Part shown: in pieces, positions 55,022 through 64,000 of the stretch | Layout: each line of letters begins with the position of its first letter | Numbering within the stretch: position 1 is the first letter of the stretch | Origin: Mucilaginibacter sp. | Lineage (GTDB): Bacteria; Bacteroidota; Bacteroidia; Sphingobacteriales; Sphingobacteriaceae | Direction of reading: 5' to 3' | Assembly (NCBI GenBank): GCA_028288025.1 | Contig: JAQBOM010000015.1 | Coordinates: 1-64,000, forward strand | Length of the DNA stretch: 64,000 nucleotides | Program-made: the position numbers and the translations under genes | Notes under the pieces: model-generated | What the model was told of the DNA's origin: nothing | The model's input: only the letters and a program-made list of their open reading frames with translations | The model's database searches: none

Positions 55022-55723
55022 TTACTGTTGACTTTTCACATCGCTGGTAAGCGCAGGCAGATGCCGCTTTTCGGGCGGCAGCGCCTGGTATTTTTTATAG
55101 CTGTCGTTAATATAAACTGCCAGGGATTCGCTATTATTACCCCTGATGAATGCATACGAAGGGCGATAAAGCGTCATGAAATCTTCGAGATCCCGGCCCT
55201 TTAGCGGAACAATGCTGCCGACATAAGCCCGGGTAAACACGGCGTCAACATGGCGTTGCTGCTCCTCCGTCACAAAATAGCGTTTGAGCTTACGTGCATC
55301 CCTGCCTTCTTTACTGAACCAGCTTGTCGGCGACATGATGTAAACCTTGCTCTTTGTATAAATTTCGGGATATTCCTTGTGCGGGTCAAATGCCTGGCGG
55401 GTTGAAGAGATGCTCACTTCCCTTAACGCGATGGTTTTGGTTACCATCACGACCTTCTTTGATGTGAGGTCAATTAAATATAATGTATCTGAAATAAAAC
55501 CCGGTGAATCAAAAATGATCAAATTCCCGGTTTCCGCTTTTATGCTGAAATTCCCGGAATTGTCGGTAATGGTTATCTGTTTGTTATTATTATTCCTGAT
55601 AAAAACATTCGGCATGCGATTATTGCTCCCGCTCTCATACACCGTACCCTTTAACAGGCTTTGTGCCATTGCCGGGCCTGTAGCCAGCAGTATCAAAACA
55701 ACCAAAAAATACTTTTTATGCAT
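55022..55723 (-). CDS. CarboxypepD_reg-like domain protein, secreted
   Basis: A 233-residue protein: signal peptide (to about residue 20, TGPAMAQ), a CarboxypepD_reg-like module (LLKGTVYESGSNNRMPNVFI, NNKQITITDNSGNFSIKAE, IIFDSPGFISDTL; about 21-100), then an unrecognised 130-residue helical, basic region (FSKEGRDARKLKRYFVTEEQ ... EDFMTLYRPSYAF). It resembles the 288-923 protein in general design. It is first in an operon with the DUF1080 lipoprotein. Confidence 0.82.
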   Translation of the reverse strand: MHKKYFLVVLILLATGPAMAQSLLKGTVYESGSNNRMPNVFIRNNNNKQITITDNSGNFSIKAETGNLIIFDSPGFISDTLYLIDLTSKKVVMVTKTIALREVSISSTRQAFDPHKEYPEIYTKSKVYIMSPTSWFSKEGRDARKLKRYFVTEEQQRHVDAVFTRAYVGSIVPLKGRDLEDFMTLYRPSYAFIRGNNSESLAVYINDSYKKYQALPPEKRHLPALTSDVKSQQ

Positions 55724-55863
55724 AGGTATAAATGTTGCTGTTAGTTAAACTCTATTAGTATATTATAGTTTTCATTTTAACGTCTTGCGCCAAAATAAAA
55801 ATGGAGATTAAGGATAAACAGGTCGTTTCTTCCGTGCTAATCACTGATCTCCAATCTCTAAGT

Positions 55864-57870
55864 CTATTTCTTCGTCCAAACGTTATTGTCCGGGTTAAAA
55901 TCGGGAAGTACCTTGTCGGGATCATAAGTTACCGATTGTATCTCTTCAGTCGATGGATATTTAAATGTCCAGCTGCTGTTGCGCTCCCAAATTTCAACAG
56001 GCAATTTAACCCGGTCGGTTTTACCGCTTACTGTTTTAATTTCCAGTATAACCGGCATGGCCATTTTTTCAAGATTGTCGATGGTTATCAGTGCGCCTTT
56101 TGCCGGGTCGTCACTCACATATTTTACATCGCGTACAGCTACATCTAAACGCCAGTTGTTCATAAACCAGCCTCTCCAAAACCATTGCAGGTTCTCGCCG
56201 CCGGCATTTTCAATGGTGCGGAAAAAGTCATCGGGGGTGGGGTGTTTAAATGCCCATTTAGCTATATAAGTTTTGAAAGCAAAATCGAACCGTTCAGGGC
56301 CTAATATTTGTTCGCGTAAAAGCACCAGTCCGGCGCTCGGTTTTGAGTACAGCAGGGTGCCGGTATTCCTTTCTTTCAGGTTGGCAGGCTGGCTCATTAC
56401 GGTTTCAAGATTAGGAGAGGTAAAGAACGGAGCAGCGCGATGCATATCCATTGCGCGGGTGCTTTTGTATTCTCCATTATTAAAATTTGCGGTTGATAGG
56501 GTATTGATAAAAGTGTTAAAACCTTCATCCATCCAGCCATATAAACGCTCGTTCGAGCCTACGATCATCGGGAACCAGGTGTGGCCAAATTCATGGTCGT
56601 TAACTCCCCATAAACTTCCTTTTTTGGCCTTGTATCCGCAGAAAACAATGCCAGGGTACTCCATGCCGCCTACGATACCTGCAACGGCCGTAGCTGCAGG
56701 GTATGGGAACTCAAACCATTTGGCGGAATTATATTCTATTGATTTTTTAACGTATTCTGTTGAGCGTCCCCAGGCATCATTGCCATCACTTTCAACGGGG
56801 TAAGCTGATATAGCGATGGATTTTTTTCCGCTTGGCAAGTTCATTTTGGCCGCGTCGATGATAAACGCTGCGGATGATCCCCATGAGGCATCGCGTGCGT
56901 TTCTTATTTTAAAGTGCCATGTTAGCTCTTTTTTGCCGGCCGGGCGCGAAGCAGGATCAGTAACCTCACCTGCCGAACGTATTACTACTGTTTTTTCGCT
57001 ATTAGCGGCCTCTGCCCAGCGTTTAATTTGCGCAGGCGTATATACTTCTTGTGGGTTCAATAGTTCGCCGGAAGCCACTACGATATGATTAGCCGGCGCG
57101 GTAATACTCAGGTCGAAATCGCCGTATTCCAGGTAAAACTCACCCGGGCCGGTATAAGGTATGGTGTTCCATCCCCAGATATCATCGTAAACGCACATAC
57201 GCGGATACCATTGCGCTACCTGGAAAATTTTGCCGTTCTTGGTATCCTGGATACCCATACGGTCAGAACCATAATTGGGCGAAATAAAAGAATATTCGAT
57301 CTTTAATTTCACCTGTCCGCCGGCTGCGTTTACAGCCGCTGGTAAAAATAGCTGCATTCGGGTATCGGTTACCAGGAATTTTACTTCCGTGGCGGCACCC
57401 TTCGCGCCAAGCATTTTTATCGATTTGATTTTAAACCCCGCATCAAGCGCCTGACCGCGGCCCCAGTTGCGGCTCGACGGCATTGGCGGGTTACCCACCA
57501 ATGGCACGATAGCTGTACCCCGTGAATCTGATTTGAAAAGATTCTGCTCCAGGTTCATCCATAAATAGCCAAGTTTTTGCGGACTATTATTGGTATATGT
57601 CAGTATTTCCGACCCTGTGATCTCATTTGTCTGGTCATTCAGATTAGCGGCTAACTGGTAATCGGCCCGGTTTTGCCAATATTTTGGTCCCGGTTCACCG
57701 TCGGCAGCGCGGTATTCGGTGCCGTTTTTGGTGTAAAACAACGGCCCGAAGGTTTCATGATAATCGTAATTAGTAGCTGGCGCTGCAGCACCGGCGTTTT
57801 GCTGTGCCTGGCTAAGCGTTGTGGCCGCCATAAAAGCCAGGGTAAAACCGGCAATCAGGTTTAATTTCAT
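55864..57870 (-). CDS. M1-family metallopeptidase, secreted
   Basis: A 668-residue aminopeptidase-like protein: signal peptide (to about 22), beta-rich N-terminal domain ([20 protein letters not shown]), GAMEN-equivalent GGMEYPG near 395-401, zinc motif HEFGHTWFP (426-434) and the third ligand Glu 449 in WMDEGFNTF, spaced 18 residues. The C-terminal region ends in a beta-sandwich. M1 enzymes release N-terminal residues. Closely spaced homologues in this phylum are periplasmic or surface-bound. It is monocistronic. Confidence 0.93.
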   Translation of the reverse strand: MKLNLIAGFTLAFMAATTLSQAQQNAGAAAPATNYDYHETFGPLFYTKNGTEYRAADGEPGPKYWQNRADYQLAANLNDQTNEITGSEILTYTNNSPQKLGYLWMNLEQNLFKSDSRGTAIVPLVGNPPMPSSRNWGRGQALDAGFKIKSIKMLGAKGAATEVKFLVTDTRMQLFLPAAVNAAGGQVKLKIEYSFISPNYGSDRMGIQDTKNGKIFQVAQWYPRMCVYDDIWGWNTIPYTGPGEFYLEYGDFDLSITAPANHIVVASGELLNPQEVYTPAQIKRWAEAANSEKTVVIRSAGEVTDPASRPAGKKELTWHFKIRNARDASWGSSAAFIIDAAKMNLPSGKKSIAISAYPVESDGNDAWGRSTEYVKKSIEYNSAKWFEFPYPAATAVAGIVGGMEYPGIVFCGYKAKKGSLWGVNDHEFGHTWFPMIVGSNERLYGWMDEGFNTFINTLSTANFNNGEYKSTRAMDMHRAAPFFTSPNLETVMSQPANLKERNTGTLLYSKPSAGLVLLREQILGPERFDFAFKTYIAKWAFKHPTPDDFFRTIENAGGENLQWFWRGWFMNNWRLDVAVRDVKYVSDDPAKGALITIDNLEKMAMPVILEIKTVSGKTDRVKLPVEIWERNSSWTFKYPSTEEIQSVTYDPDKVLPDFNPDNNVWTKK

Positions 57871-58026
57871 TTTGTCGTATTTGAGTAATTTACAGGCAAG
57901 TATAAGATAAAAATCGGCAAAAGGCTGCGCCGTAAAACATTTGTTACGAGATGTTGGTGGATGGTTAATTAGGTTGGATTGAGCTGATTATGTTAAATAG
58001 TTTTAATTACTTACCAAATCAACAAC

Positions 58027-58371
58027 TCACTTAATCAACTTATTATAAGTCTCTTCGTCAAACCCAAAAAACAGAAAGCCATCCTTTTCAATAACCGGGC
58101 GTTTGATCATGCTCGTTTTTTGCTGGAGCAGTTTAAGGGCGTCATTGCTGGTTTTAATGCTTTCTTTAACCCGTGGGTCAAGCTGCTTCCAGGTGAGGCC
58201 CTGCTTATTTAAAAACTTTTCGTAGCCGGCTTTTTTGTCCCACTCGTTTAACTTTTCATCGCTGACGCCAAGCTTTTTAAAATCGTGAAACTCATACTCT
58301 ACATTATTGGCTTTCAGCCAGTCGAGCGCTTTTTTAACCGTGTTGCAGTTGGTGATACCGTAAACTTTCAT
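58027..58371 (-). CDS. ArsC/Spx-family protein
   Basis: A 114-residue thioredoxin-fold protein: MKVYGITNCNTVKKALDWL with a single Cys 9 (no CxxC), EYEFHDFKKLGVSDEKLNEW, GLTWKQLD and MIKRPVIEKDGFLFFGFDEE near the end. The family includes arsenate reductases and Spx-type regulators. The cysteine pattern and RPVI segment fit the YffB-like branch, with no arsenic genes nearby, so I do not claim arsenate reduction. I chose ATG 58371. Confidence 0.88.
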   Translation of the reverse strand: MKVYGITNCNTVKKALDWLKANNVEYEFHDFKKLGVSDEKLNEWDKKAGYEKFLNKQGLTWKQLDPRVKESIKTSNDALKLLQQKTSMIKRPVIEKDGFLFFGFDEETYNKLIK

Positions 58372-58389
58372 TTTGCGAAGATAGGGGAG

Positions 58390-58528
58390 AAAAGGGTCAA
58401 GAATCAAGAGGCAAGATGTCAAGAAGCAAGACAACAGCTTTTGTAGCGTTCGATTTTACTTATGCACGAACACCCCGAACTGGCGCGAACACCCACGAAC
58501 GCCCCCGAACACGCCATTTTTCAGTTGG
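58390..58528 (-). repeat. Dispersed repeat with phased GTTCG words, copy 2
   Basis: Reverse-complement partner of 50821-50952. The complement CGAAC occurs at 58467, 58476, 58486, 58496 and 58506 (spacing 9, 10, 10, 10). The CAAGA-rich tail (58390-58435) is part of the element. It lies upstream of the ArsC/Spx gene, on its minus-strand leader side. Confidence 0.7.
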
Positions 58529-58700
58529 CAGTTATGCGTTAGCACTTGGCAGTCGGGTTGCACGTTGTACGTTGAAAGTTGTAAGCAGGCAGCCCCGTGC
58601 TATCTGCTCCACACCATATTTCAATTTCAAAAAATCTATTTCTAACTCCGCCCTCCCACCAATGAACGAATGAACCAAAAATCCTGGTTCTCGGCGCTTC

Positions 58701-61166
58701 TTAATTATTGCCTCCCGATGTGCTTTTGCCGCCGCCCTTGGTGTCATCGTTCTCGATGCCGTGCTGGTTCTTTTTAATATCGCTGTTGAGCTTGCCGAAC
58801 CGGAAATTCACGCGGAAAGCCAGCGACCGGTAATAATTTTGGTTAAAGGTGGTTTGGTAAAACGCAGTTGAGTTGATCGTCGACCTGAAGGTGTTGTATT
58901 TTTGATAAGGATTATTGGCCACCAAAACCAGGGTAAGCTTTTTATTAAAAAATTCTTTTGAAAGCAGGTACTGGTTAAAAATAAAGTCGCTCGATTTGCC
59001 CTGCAGGTTTACATTGCCACTGAAATAGCCTGCGTTAAAGGCGAAAGCAAATCCATTTTTAAACCTGTATCGCGTATTGCCAAAGGCGTTGCCGGTAAAG
59101 CCATTGTTATGATACATGCTGCCGCCAAAGGTGCCGCTCAGCCAAATATGATTTACCTGGCCGTTTAGCCCCAGGGTCCATTCTTTGGTAAGGTTCAAAT
59201 TGGTGTTTATGTTTAACCCAACTGTTTTATGAGTACCCAGGTTTTCGAAAGTGGTATAAGTAACAGTATCAGTTTTAGTCCCGACCTGCTCAGCCTGCAG
59301 ACTGGATACATTTTGTATGGAGTTGTTGGAGAACGCATAGCTCAGTCCAATGTTGATTGAATTTTTAGTGAAATTGCTGTAGGTTAGCTCAAACGTATTG
59401 TCCAGCTCGGGCTTCAGAGCGGGGTTACCTGTGTTTACGAACGATGGGTTCGACCGGTCGATAAATGGGTTAAGCTGGAATATGCCCGGGCGCTGGATGC
59501 GCTGTGTAAAACCAAAATTAATACTGCTGGTTTTAAAACTCCGTTGGATAGATACCGATGGTATCAGGTTGTTGTAGCTCGGCGCCGTTGTAACACCCGA
59601 CGAGATAAAATTAGCATTAAGGGAAGTATGCTCTAAACGCAGGCCTGCCTTACCGGACCACTTTTCCATTTTTAACTGGTACGAATTATAAAGACTGTAA
59701 ATGTCCTGGTGGTAATTGAAGTCGTTGGTAAGGGCATCATTGGTCACAAACTGTTGTGTTGTGGCATTGCGGTCGTCCACGTGGAAATTGCTATAATTAT
59801 TGCGCAAAATAGCCTTTGCGCCAGCCTCTATTGATACCTGTTTGGTAAGCGGGCTGGCATAATCAACTTGCAAAGTATGGTCCTTATTGCCCGCATCGTT
59901 ATACTGTTGATAGTCGGGATAAAAAGTCACAGGATAGTTGAACCTTCCGCTAAACAGATTATCATTTAACTGCTTATTCGGCGAGTAACTATATTTATAT
60001 GAGAACGTAAGCAACCTGTCCTTTGATTTTTTAAACCCGAGCTGGTAATTAAGTGCCGCATCCAGGCCGGTAAAACTGCTTGTTCCGGCGTTTTGTAATG
60101 TGTATGCCTGCTTTTCAATTCCCAGGCTATCCGTCATTGAAAACTGGGTATTGGCCTGATCCTGGTTGTTTCCAAAAAGGTTTAGCGACGCGGTAATTAA
60201 ATTTAATGTATCTAACTCATAGCTCATTTCTGTACCGAGGTAGTGAAAGCGGCCGTTTTGCGTATTTATGCCTGTTTGGTTGATATTGGTTTTACTGGCA
60301 AATATATTTTCGACGCTTCCGAAAGTCGTACGTTGGTGGCCGCCGCTGCCAAAGCCTGCGAACAGGGACATGCCGAATTTGCCTTGCTTAAGTGTTCCAT
60401 TCAAATTATAACCCGGCCCGAAAACCGAATTGAAACGGGTATTCACCCCGATGTTATATCCCTGGTCGGCGTTTTTTTTGGTGATGATATTGATGATGCC
60501 GGATAATCCTTCTGCATCATATTTGGCAGGGGGCGTAGTGATCACCTCTATCTTTTGTATGTTAGTAGCCGGCATCGACTTTAATATATCAGAAGGATTT
60601 TTGGCCACCAGGGCGGATTCCTTGCCGTTGATCAATATCTTATAATTACTGTTGCCTTTTAATTGAATATTGTCGTTGCCGTCTACGGTCAATAAAGGAA
60701 CTTTACGCATCATCTCGAGCGCCGACAGTGCCTTGCTGTCCGGGTCGGCTTGTATATCGTAGCTGATCCGGTCTACCTCCTGCTTCATCAGCGGCTTTAC
60801 CGCGGTTACCGATACCTCATTTAATTGTTTGCTTGACGCGGATAGCAATACTTTCCCCACATTCACATCAGCATCCGTGCCGCTTACATTGATCGTTTTG
60901 GTTTTAAATCCTACGGACGCAAATATCAGCTTGTAAGGTTTACCTGTTGCGCTTTTTAACTCAAAACTGCCATCGTCTTTAGTTAATGAACCCTTAACTG
61001 ATTGCTGGGTTTTGACATCCTGTAGAACAACGGTTACGTAACCCATGGGCTTGTTGGCAACGGAATCTATCACAATGCCCTTAATGATCAATGCAGGGGG
61101 TGCGGTTTGAGCCCTAACGGTGACTATCATAAAGCAGTAGGCTGCAAAGAGTAAAAGTCTGTTCAT
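58701..61166 (-). CDS. Outer-membrane beta-barrel receptor (TonB-receptor-like)
   Basis: 821 residues: signal peptide (to about 19, IVTVRAQ), an N-terminal CarboxypepD_reg-like module (about 25-105), a plug domain (ALEMMRKVPLLTVDGNDNIQ, KILINGKESAL, SGIINIITKK; about 145-230) and a long OMP_b-brl_3-type barrel to the end (FRVNFRFG). It belongs to the family that imports large ligands through the outer membrane. No partner SusD gene is adjacent, so the substrate is unknown. Confidence 0.92.
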   Translation of the reverse strand: MNRLLLFAAYCFMIVTVRAQTAPPALIIKGIVIDSVANKPMGYVTVVLQDVKTQQSVKGSLTKDDGSFELKSATGKPYKLIFASVGFKTKTINVSGTDADVNVGKVLLSASSKQLNEVSVTAVKPLMKQEVDRISYDIQADPDSKALSALEMMRKVPLLTVDGNDNIQLKGNSNYKILINGKESALVAKNPSDILKSMPATNIQKIEVITTPPAKYDAEGLSGIINIITKKNADQGYNIGVNTRFNSVFGPGYNLNGTLKQGKFGMSLFAGFGSGGHQRTTFGSVENIFASKTNINQTGINTQNGRFHYLGTEMSYELDTLNLITASLNLFGNNQDQANTQFSMTDSLGIEKQAYTLQNAGTSSFTGLDAALNYQLGFKKSKDRLLTFSYKYSYSPNKQLNDNLFSGRFNYPVTFYPDYQQYNDAGNKDHTLQVDYASPLTKQVSIEAGAKAILRNNYSNFHVDDRNATTQQFVTNDALTNDFNYHQDIYSLYNSYQLKMEKWSGKAGLRLEHTSLNANFISSGVTTAPSYNNLIPSVSIQRSFKTSSINFGFTQRIQRPGIFQLNPFIDRSNPSFVNTGNPALKPELDNTFELTYSNFTKNSINIGLSYAFSNNSIQNVSSLQAEQVGTKTDTVTYTTFENLGTHKTVGLNINTNLNLTKEWTLGLNGQVNHIWLSGTFGGSMYHNNGFTGNAFGNTRYRFKNGFAFAFNAGYFSGNVNLQGKSSDFIFNQYLLSKEFFNKKLTLVLVANNPYQKYNTFRSTINSTAFYQTTFNQNYYRSLAFRVNFRFGKLNSDIKKNQHGIENDDTKGGGKSTSGGNN

Positions 61167-61266
61167 ACGAGATTTTCGTAATAGGACGCCGGAAGTACTA
61201 ATATGTGACAGAATCGGATAAAATTTAACAAATTTTAACTAACGGGTTAGTTATTTAAGGGTAGGC

Positions 61267-61827
61267 TTATTTATTGAACCTGGTCATGGTCAGCTCGGTG
61301 CCAATTGTTGCGAAACTTTTTACCATTTCAATGGCGCGGTCAATAAGCGCGGGCAGGGCGGGCAACTCATCTTCATCAAAACCGCTTAATACATAATCAA
61401 CCTGGCGGCCCTTTGCGAAATTGTCGCCAACGCCAAAACGCAGGCGTGCGTAATCATTGTGGCCCAGCCGGGCCTCGATATCTTTTAAACCATTATGTCC
61501 CGCAGCGCTGCCCTTGGGCTTTAAGCGTAAAGTGCCGAATGGAAGAGCTATATCGTCAACCAAAATTAAAACGTTTTCAATTGGTATCTTCAGTTCCTGC
61601 ATCCAGTGGGTAACGGCCTTGCCGCTGAGATTCATATAGGTAGTCGGTTTTATAAGGCAAAGGGTACGGGCTTTGTGGGATACTTCGGTATAATAAGCCA
61701 GCCGCATATGGTGGAATTTTTCACCTTCCTGCTTCACCATCTCGTCTAGTATCATAAACCCCGCATTATGCCGGGTATCAGCATATTCGGGACCGATGTT
61801 TCCTAAACCGATTATCAGGTATTTCAT
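61267..61827 (-). CDS. pth: Peptidyl-tRNA hydrolase
   Basis: A 186-residue Pth that cleaves peptidyl-tRNA. Features: GLGNIGPEYADTRHNAGFMI with the catalytic His (about 21), KPTTYMNLSGKAV, VDDIALPFGTLRLKPKGSAA (with the conserved Asp) and GHNGLKDIEARLGHNDYARL. Length is normal. It follows rplY on the same strand, after a 338-bp gap filled by repeats and a terminator. Confidence 0.96.
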   Translation of the reverse strand: MKYLIIGLGNIGPEYADTRHNAGFMILDEMVKQEGEKFHHMRLAYYTEVSHKARTLCLIKPTTYMNLSGKAVTHWMQELKIPIENVLILVDDIALPFGTLRLKPKGSAAGHNGLKDIEARLGHNDYARLRFGVGDNFAKGRQVDYVLSGFDEDELPALPALIDRAIEMVKSFATIGTELTMTRFNK

Positions 61828-61842
61828 TTTTTAGTTTTATAC

Positions 61843-61943
61843 AAAATGCTTTTGTCATCCTGAACATAGTGAGGATCTTCTACGCCAACATGGATGAGTT
61901 GACCAGGTGAAGAAGATTCTTCGCTGCCGCTCAGAATGACAAA
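61843..61943. repeat. TTTGTCATCCTGA element, copy 1
   Basis: About 100 bp with terminal inverted repeats TTTGTCATCCTGA / TCAGAATGACAAA (one mismatch) and an internal GAAGAAGATTCTTC palindrome. A near-identical copy follows 7 bp later. The ends are a frequent Bacteroidota intergenic word. Confidence 0.7.
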
Positions 61944-61950
61944 GAAAATA

Positions 61951-62053
61951 AAAATGCTTTTGTCATCCTGAACGTAGTGAAGGATCTTCTGCGCCTACAT
62001 AGATGACGTTGATCAGGTGAAGAAGATTCTTCGCTGCCGCACAGAATGACAAA
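61951..62053. repeat. TTTGTCATCCTGA element, copy 2
   Basis: Direct repeat of 61843-61943 with several substitutions (for example GCGCCTACATAGATGACG versus ACGCCAACATGGATGAG), same end structure. Confidence 0.7.
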
Positions 62054-62071
62054 TAGCAATTGTGTTCAAAG

Positions 62072-62111
62072 TAAACAAAAAAACAGCGATAAGTATAAAC
62101 TTATCGCTGTT
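62072..62111 (-). terminator. Rho-independent terminator of rplY
   Basis: A perfect 13-bp stem AACAGCGATAAGT (62082-62094) / ACTTATCGCTGTT (62099-62111) followed on the minus strand by TTTTTTTG. Confidence 0.9.
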
Positions 62112-62165
62112 ATCCCGATAGCTATCGGGACGGTAAAATCACCAATCAATCGGTGAAATCCCTAA

Positions 62166-62753
62166 TTATTTTTTAGCTGCAGCCGCGGCATCCTGCTCGG
62201 CCTGGCGTAATGCACGTGAAGTGGTTACCGATAAAATGGTATCTTCTTTCGCGTTGGTAATGGTCAGTTTATCGAAGCTGAGGTCGCCTACTTTTACCGA
62301 TTTGCCAACTTCCAAAGTTTCAATGCTCACTTCAATGGCATCCAAGTGGTCTTTTGGCAACGCTTTGATACGCAATTTCCTTAATTTCTGTACCAGTTTA
62401 CCGCCTGTTTTAACGCCGGGTGATGTCCCGGTTAATTTAACAGGGATTTCCATAGTGATAGGCTTTTTCTCGTCAAGCAACAAAAAGTCAACATGGATAA
62501 TTTGTTCGGTCAATGGGTGAAACTGGATATCTTTAATGATAGCCTGTGATTTTACACCAGCAATGTTTAAGTCGATGAAATGAACAACCGGTGTATAAAC
62601 TACGGCTTTCAAATCAGCTGCGGACACAGAAAAGTGGGTTTGGGTTGGCCCACCGTAAAGTACTGCCGGCACTAATGCCTGGTAACGCAGTTCTTTAGCG
62701 TCTCGTTTCCCTACGTTCTCTCTTGGAGAACCGCTAATAGCAATTGATTTCAT
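62166..62753 (-). CDS. rplY: 50S ribosomal protein L25 (Ctc form)
   Basis: A 195-residue L25 of the long Ctc type: the N-terminal 5S-rRNA-binding domain (SIAISGSPRENVGKRDAKEL, PAVLYGG, HPLTEQIIHVDFLLL) and a C-terminal beta domain (PVKLTGTSPGVKTGG, RKLRIKALPKDHLDAIEVSI). An alanine/lysine-rich tail ends the protein. ATG 62753 is chosen over 62780, which adds a poor extension. It lies between prs and pth on the same strand, a usual arrangement. Confidence 0.95.
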   Translation of the reverse strand: MKSIAISGSPRENVGKRDAKELRYQALVPAVLYGGPTQTHFSVSAADLKAVVYTPVVHFIDLNIAGVKSQAIIKDIQFHPLTEQIIHVDFLLLDEKKPITMEIPVKLTGTSPGVKTGGKLVQKLRKLRIKALPKDHLDAIEVSIETLEVGKSVKVGDLSFDKLTITNAKEDTILSVTTSRALRQAEQDAAAAAKK

Positions 62754-62869
62754 TTGTTTGTTTGTTAGTCCATGGTCCATAGACCATGGCTGTTGTTTGT
62801 ATGTATTTATTGTTTGTATTCCTTTTCAAAATTCGTCTATGGACTATCGGCCATCGACTATGGACTACT
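62754..62869. repeat. Word repeat built on CCATGG/CTATGG
   Basis: GTCCATGGTCCATAGACCATGG and CTATGGACTATCGGCCATCGACT-type words in both orientations, between prs and rplY. Confidence 0.45.
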
Positions 62870-63814
62870 TCAGTCCACCCTGAACAATTGGCTTATTGAG
62901 CCGTGCTCGTTTACATTCATTATTGCCTTGGCAAAAAGGTCGGCAGTGCTTAGCACCCTTATTTTGCTGCTCTTTTGTTTAAGCGGTATAGTATCTGTTA
63001 CGATCAGTTCGGCTAAAACCGAATTTTCGATCGTTTCGTAAGCGTTACCGGATAATACGGGGTGGGTACAAACCGCCCGAACACTGCGTGCCCCGCGTTC
63101 CATAATTAGTGCGCCTGCTTTTGCCAGTGTACCGGCGGTATCGCAAATGTCATCAATCAGCACTATATCCTGGTCGGTAACATCCCCAATAAGGGTCATC
63201 GACTCAATTTCGTTTGCCCGTTTGCGGCGCTTATCGCAGATCACTACTTCCGCATTAAAAAACTTGGCAAACGTACGCGCCCTGTATGATCCGCCCATAT
63301 CCGGCGAAGCAATGGTTAAATTGCCCAGCTCGAGGCTTTTTATGTACGGTACAAATATTACCGATGCATCCAAATGGTCAACCGGGATATCAAAAAATCC
63401 CTGTATCTGTGCGGCGTGCAGGTCCATCGTCATGATACGGTTGATACCTGCTGCAACCAATAAGTTAGCCACAAGCTTTGAACCTATTGCCACACGTGGC
63501 TTGTCTTTCCTGTCCTGCCGCGCCAGCCCGAAATAGGGGATAACCGCGGTTACATAATGCGCAGATGCACGGCGCGCTGCATCGATCATCATCAGCAACT
63601 CCATCAGGTTATCTGTCGGCGGGTTGGTTGACTGTATTAAAAATACGTCGCTCCCGCGTACCGACTCGTTAAAGTGCGGCTGAAATTCGCCATCGCTGAA
63701 AACAGAAAGCACTACCTCGCCAAGTTCCTTGCCATATTTTGCGGCAATGTTTTCGGCCAGCACCGTAGTGGCTGAACCTGCAAATAACTTAACGGGATTG
63801 AACTGTAAAGGCAT
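62870..63814 (-). CDS. prs: Ribose-phosphate pyrophosphokinase
   Basis: A 314-residue PRPP synthase that makes PRPP from ribose 5-phosphate and ATP. Features: FSDGEFQPHFNESVRGSDVF, RQDRKDKPRVAIGSKLVANL (flexible loop), DLHAAQIQGFFDIPVDHL and the PRPP loop LIDDICDTAGTLAKA. Length is normal. It is first in the prs-rplY-pth run. Confidence 0.96.
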   Translation of the reverse strand: MPLQFNPVKLFAGSATTVLAENIAAKYGKELGEVVLSVFSDGEFQPHFNESVRGSDVFLIQSTNPPTDNLMELLMMIDAARRASAHYVTAVIPYFGLARQDRKDKPRVAIGSKLVANLLVAAGINRIMTMDLHAAQIQGFFDIPVDHLDASVIFVPYIKSLELGNLTIASPDMGGSYRARTFAKFFNAEVVICDKRRKRANEIESMTLIGDVTDQDIVLIDDICDTAGTLAKAGALIMERGARSVRAVCTHPVLSGNAYETIENSVLAELIVTDTIPLKQKSSKIRVLSTADLFAKAIMNVNEHGSISQLFRVD

Positions 63815-63819
63815 CTCTT

Positions 63820-63960
63820 CGTATTTCGAATTTCGGAATTTCGATTTCGGAATTAGGTAAATTCCTATTTTAGGAATAACCGTCCTATAAAAAACAATTT
63901 CGGATTTTGAATTCCTGTCCTGGAATTAAATCCGAAATCGAACATCCGAAACCCGAAATC
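63820..63960. repeat. TTTCGGAATTTCG word repeat
   Basis: Overlapping variants of TTTCGAATTTCGGAATTTCG and its complement, filling the gap between prs and the tRNA. Confidence 0.45.
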
Positions 63961-63969
63961 ATTTAACTG

Positions 63970-64000
63970 TTGCCCGACCAGGATTCGAACCTAGACAAAC
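63970..64000 (-). tRNA. 3' end of a tRNA, probably tRNA-Gln
   Basis: The minus strand reads a T arm CTAGG-TTCGAAT-CCTGG and a 3' acceptor strand TCGGGCA, followed by an unpaired base; no CCA is encoded. The 5' half and anticodon lie outside the window. tRNA-Gln is suggested by the TGCCCGA-type acceptor that would pair and by the usual neighbour of prs in this phylum. Confidence 0.7.

Overview
The window looks like a chromosomal segment of a Bacteroidota organism, most likely of the family Sphingobacteriaceae (Mucilaginibacter/Pedobacter-like). The grounds are the lipoproteins, a CarboxypepD_reg/TonB outer-membrane receptor, a type IX secretion C-terminal domain, hybrid and HisKA_3 histidine kinases, -33 TTTG / -7 TAnnTTTG promoters, weak Shine-Dalgarno sequences, and gene neighbourhoods typical of the group (rsfS-ftsH-LUD divergent from birA; prs-rplY-pth beside a tRNA). 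The genus is inferred, not shown.

Layout. 1-9.2 kb: a rho-independent terminator of a gene off the left edge, a CarboxypepD_reg protein, NifU-like and Mrp Fe-S assembly factors, a GH79-like lipoprotein, a small membrane protein, an AsmA-like/GT51 fusion, a nitroreductase, a LacI regulator and a single-domain response regulator. 9.2-20 kb: type I pullulanase, peptide deformylase, a DUF4142 lipoprotein, a YceH homologue, a WalJ-like metallo-beta-lactamase-fold hydrolase, two adjacent beta-helix lipoproteins and a hybrid histidine kinase. 20-31 kb: Mfd, small membrane proteins, a Nif3/zinc-ribbon pair, a radical SAM protein, and an overlapping 7TM protein/kinase/LuxR-regulator operon preceded by a small Cys/Pro-tailed protein. 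31-43 kb: metallophosphoesterase, LUD protein, FtsH, RsfS, BirA, a split DsbD, two large palindromic repeat elements, PfkA, and a TPR protein.

43-51 kb is the accessory part. It holds a TPR kinase/response-regulator pair, then 1.3 kb of debris (possible IS end, anomalous GC-rich block, the 3' remnant of an S1/P1-type nuclease), then an AT-rich block with two unrecognised lipoproteins and a T9SS-secreted BNR-repeat protein, bracketed by copies of a 19-bp repeat. 51-64 kb: a YifB/ComM ATPase, a PAS kinase-like protein without an ATPase domain, a DUF1080 lipoprotein, a second CarboxypepD_reg protein, an M1 aminopeptidase, an ArsC/Spx-like protein, an outer-membrane beta-barrel receptor, and the housekeeping set pth, rplY, prs and the 3' end of a tRNA.

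Most genes are housekeeping or surface-carbohydrate functions. The least ordinary material is (i) the modular beta-helix pair, (ii) the AsmA-GT51 fusion, (iii) the debris/AT-rich island at 45.5-50.6 kb, (iv) several distinct intergenic repeat families, including an inverted pair carrying five GTTCG words in 9-10 bp phase, and (v) sensory modules of unusual composition. No CRISPR array, rRNA operon, complete insertion sequence or recognisable defence system is visible.
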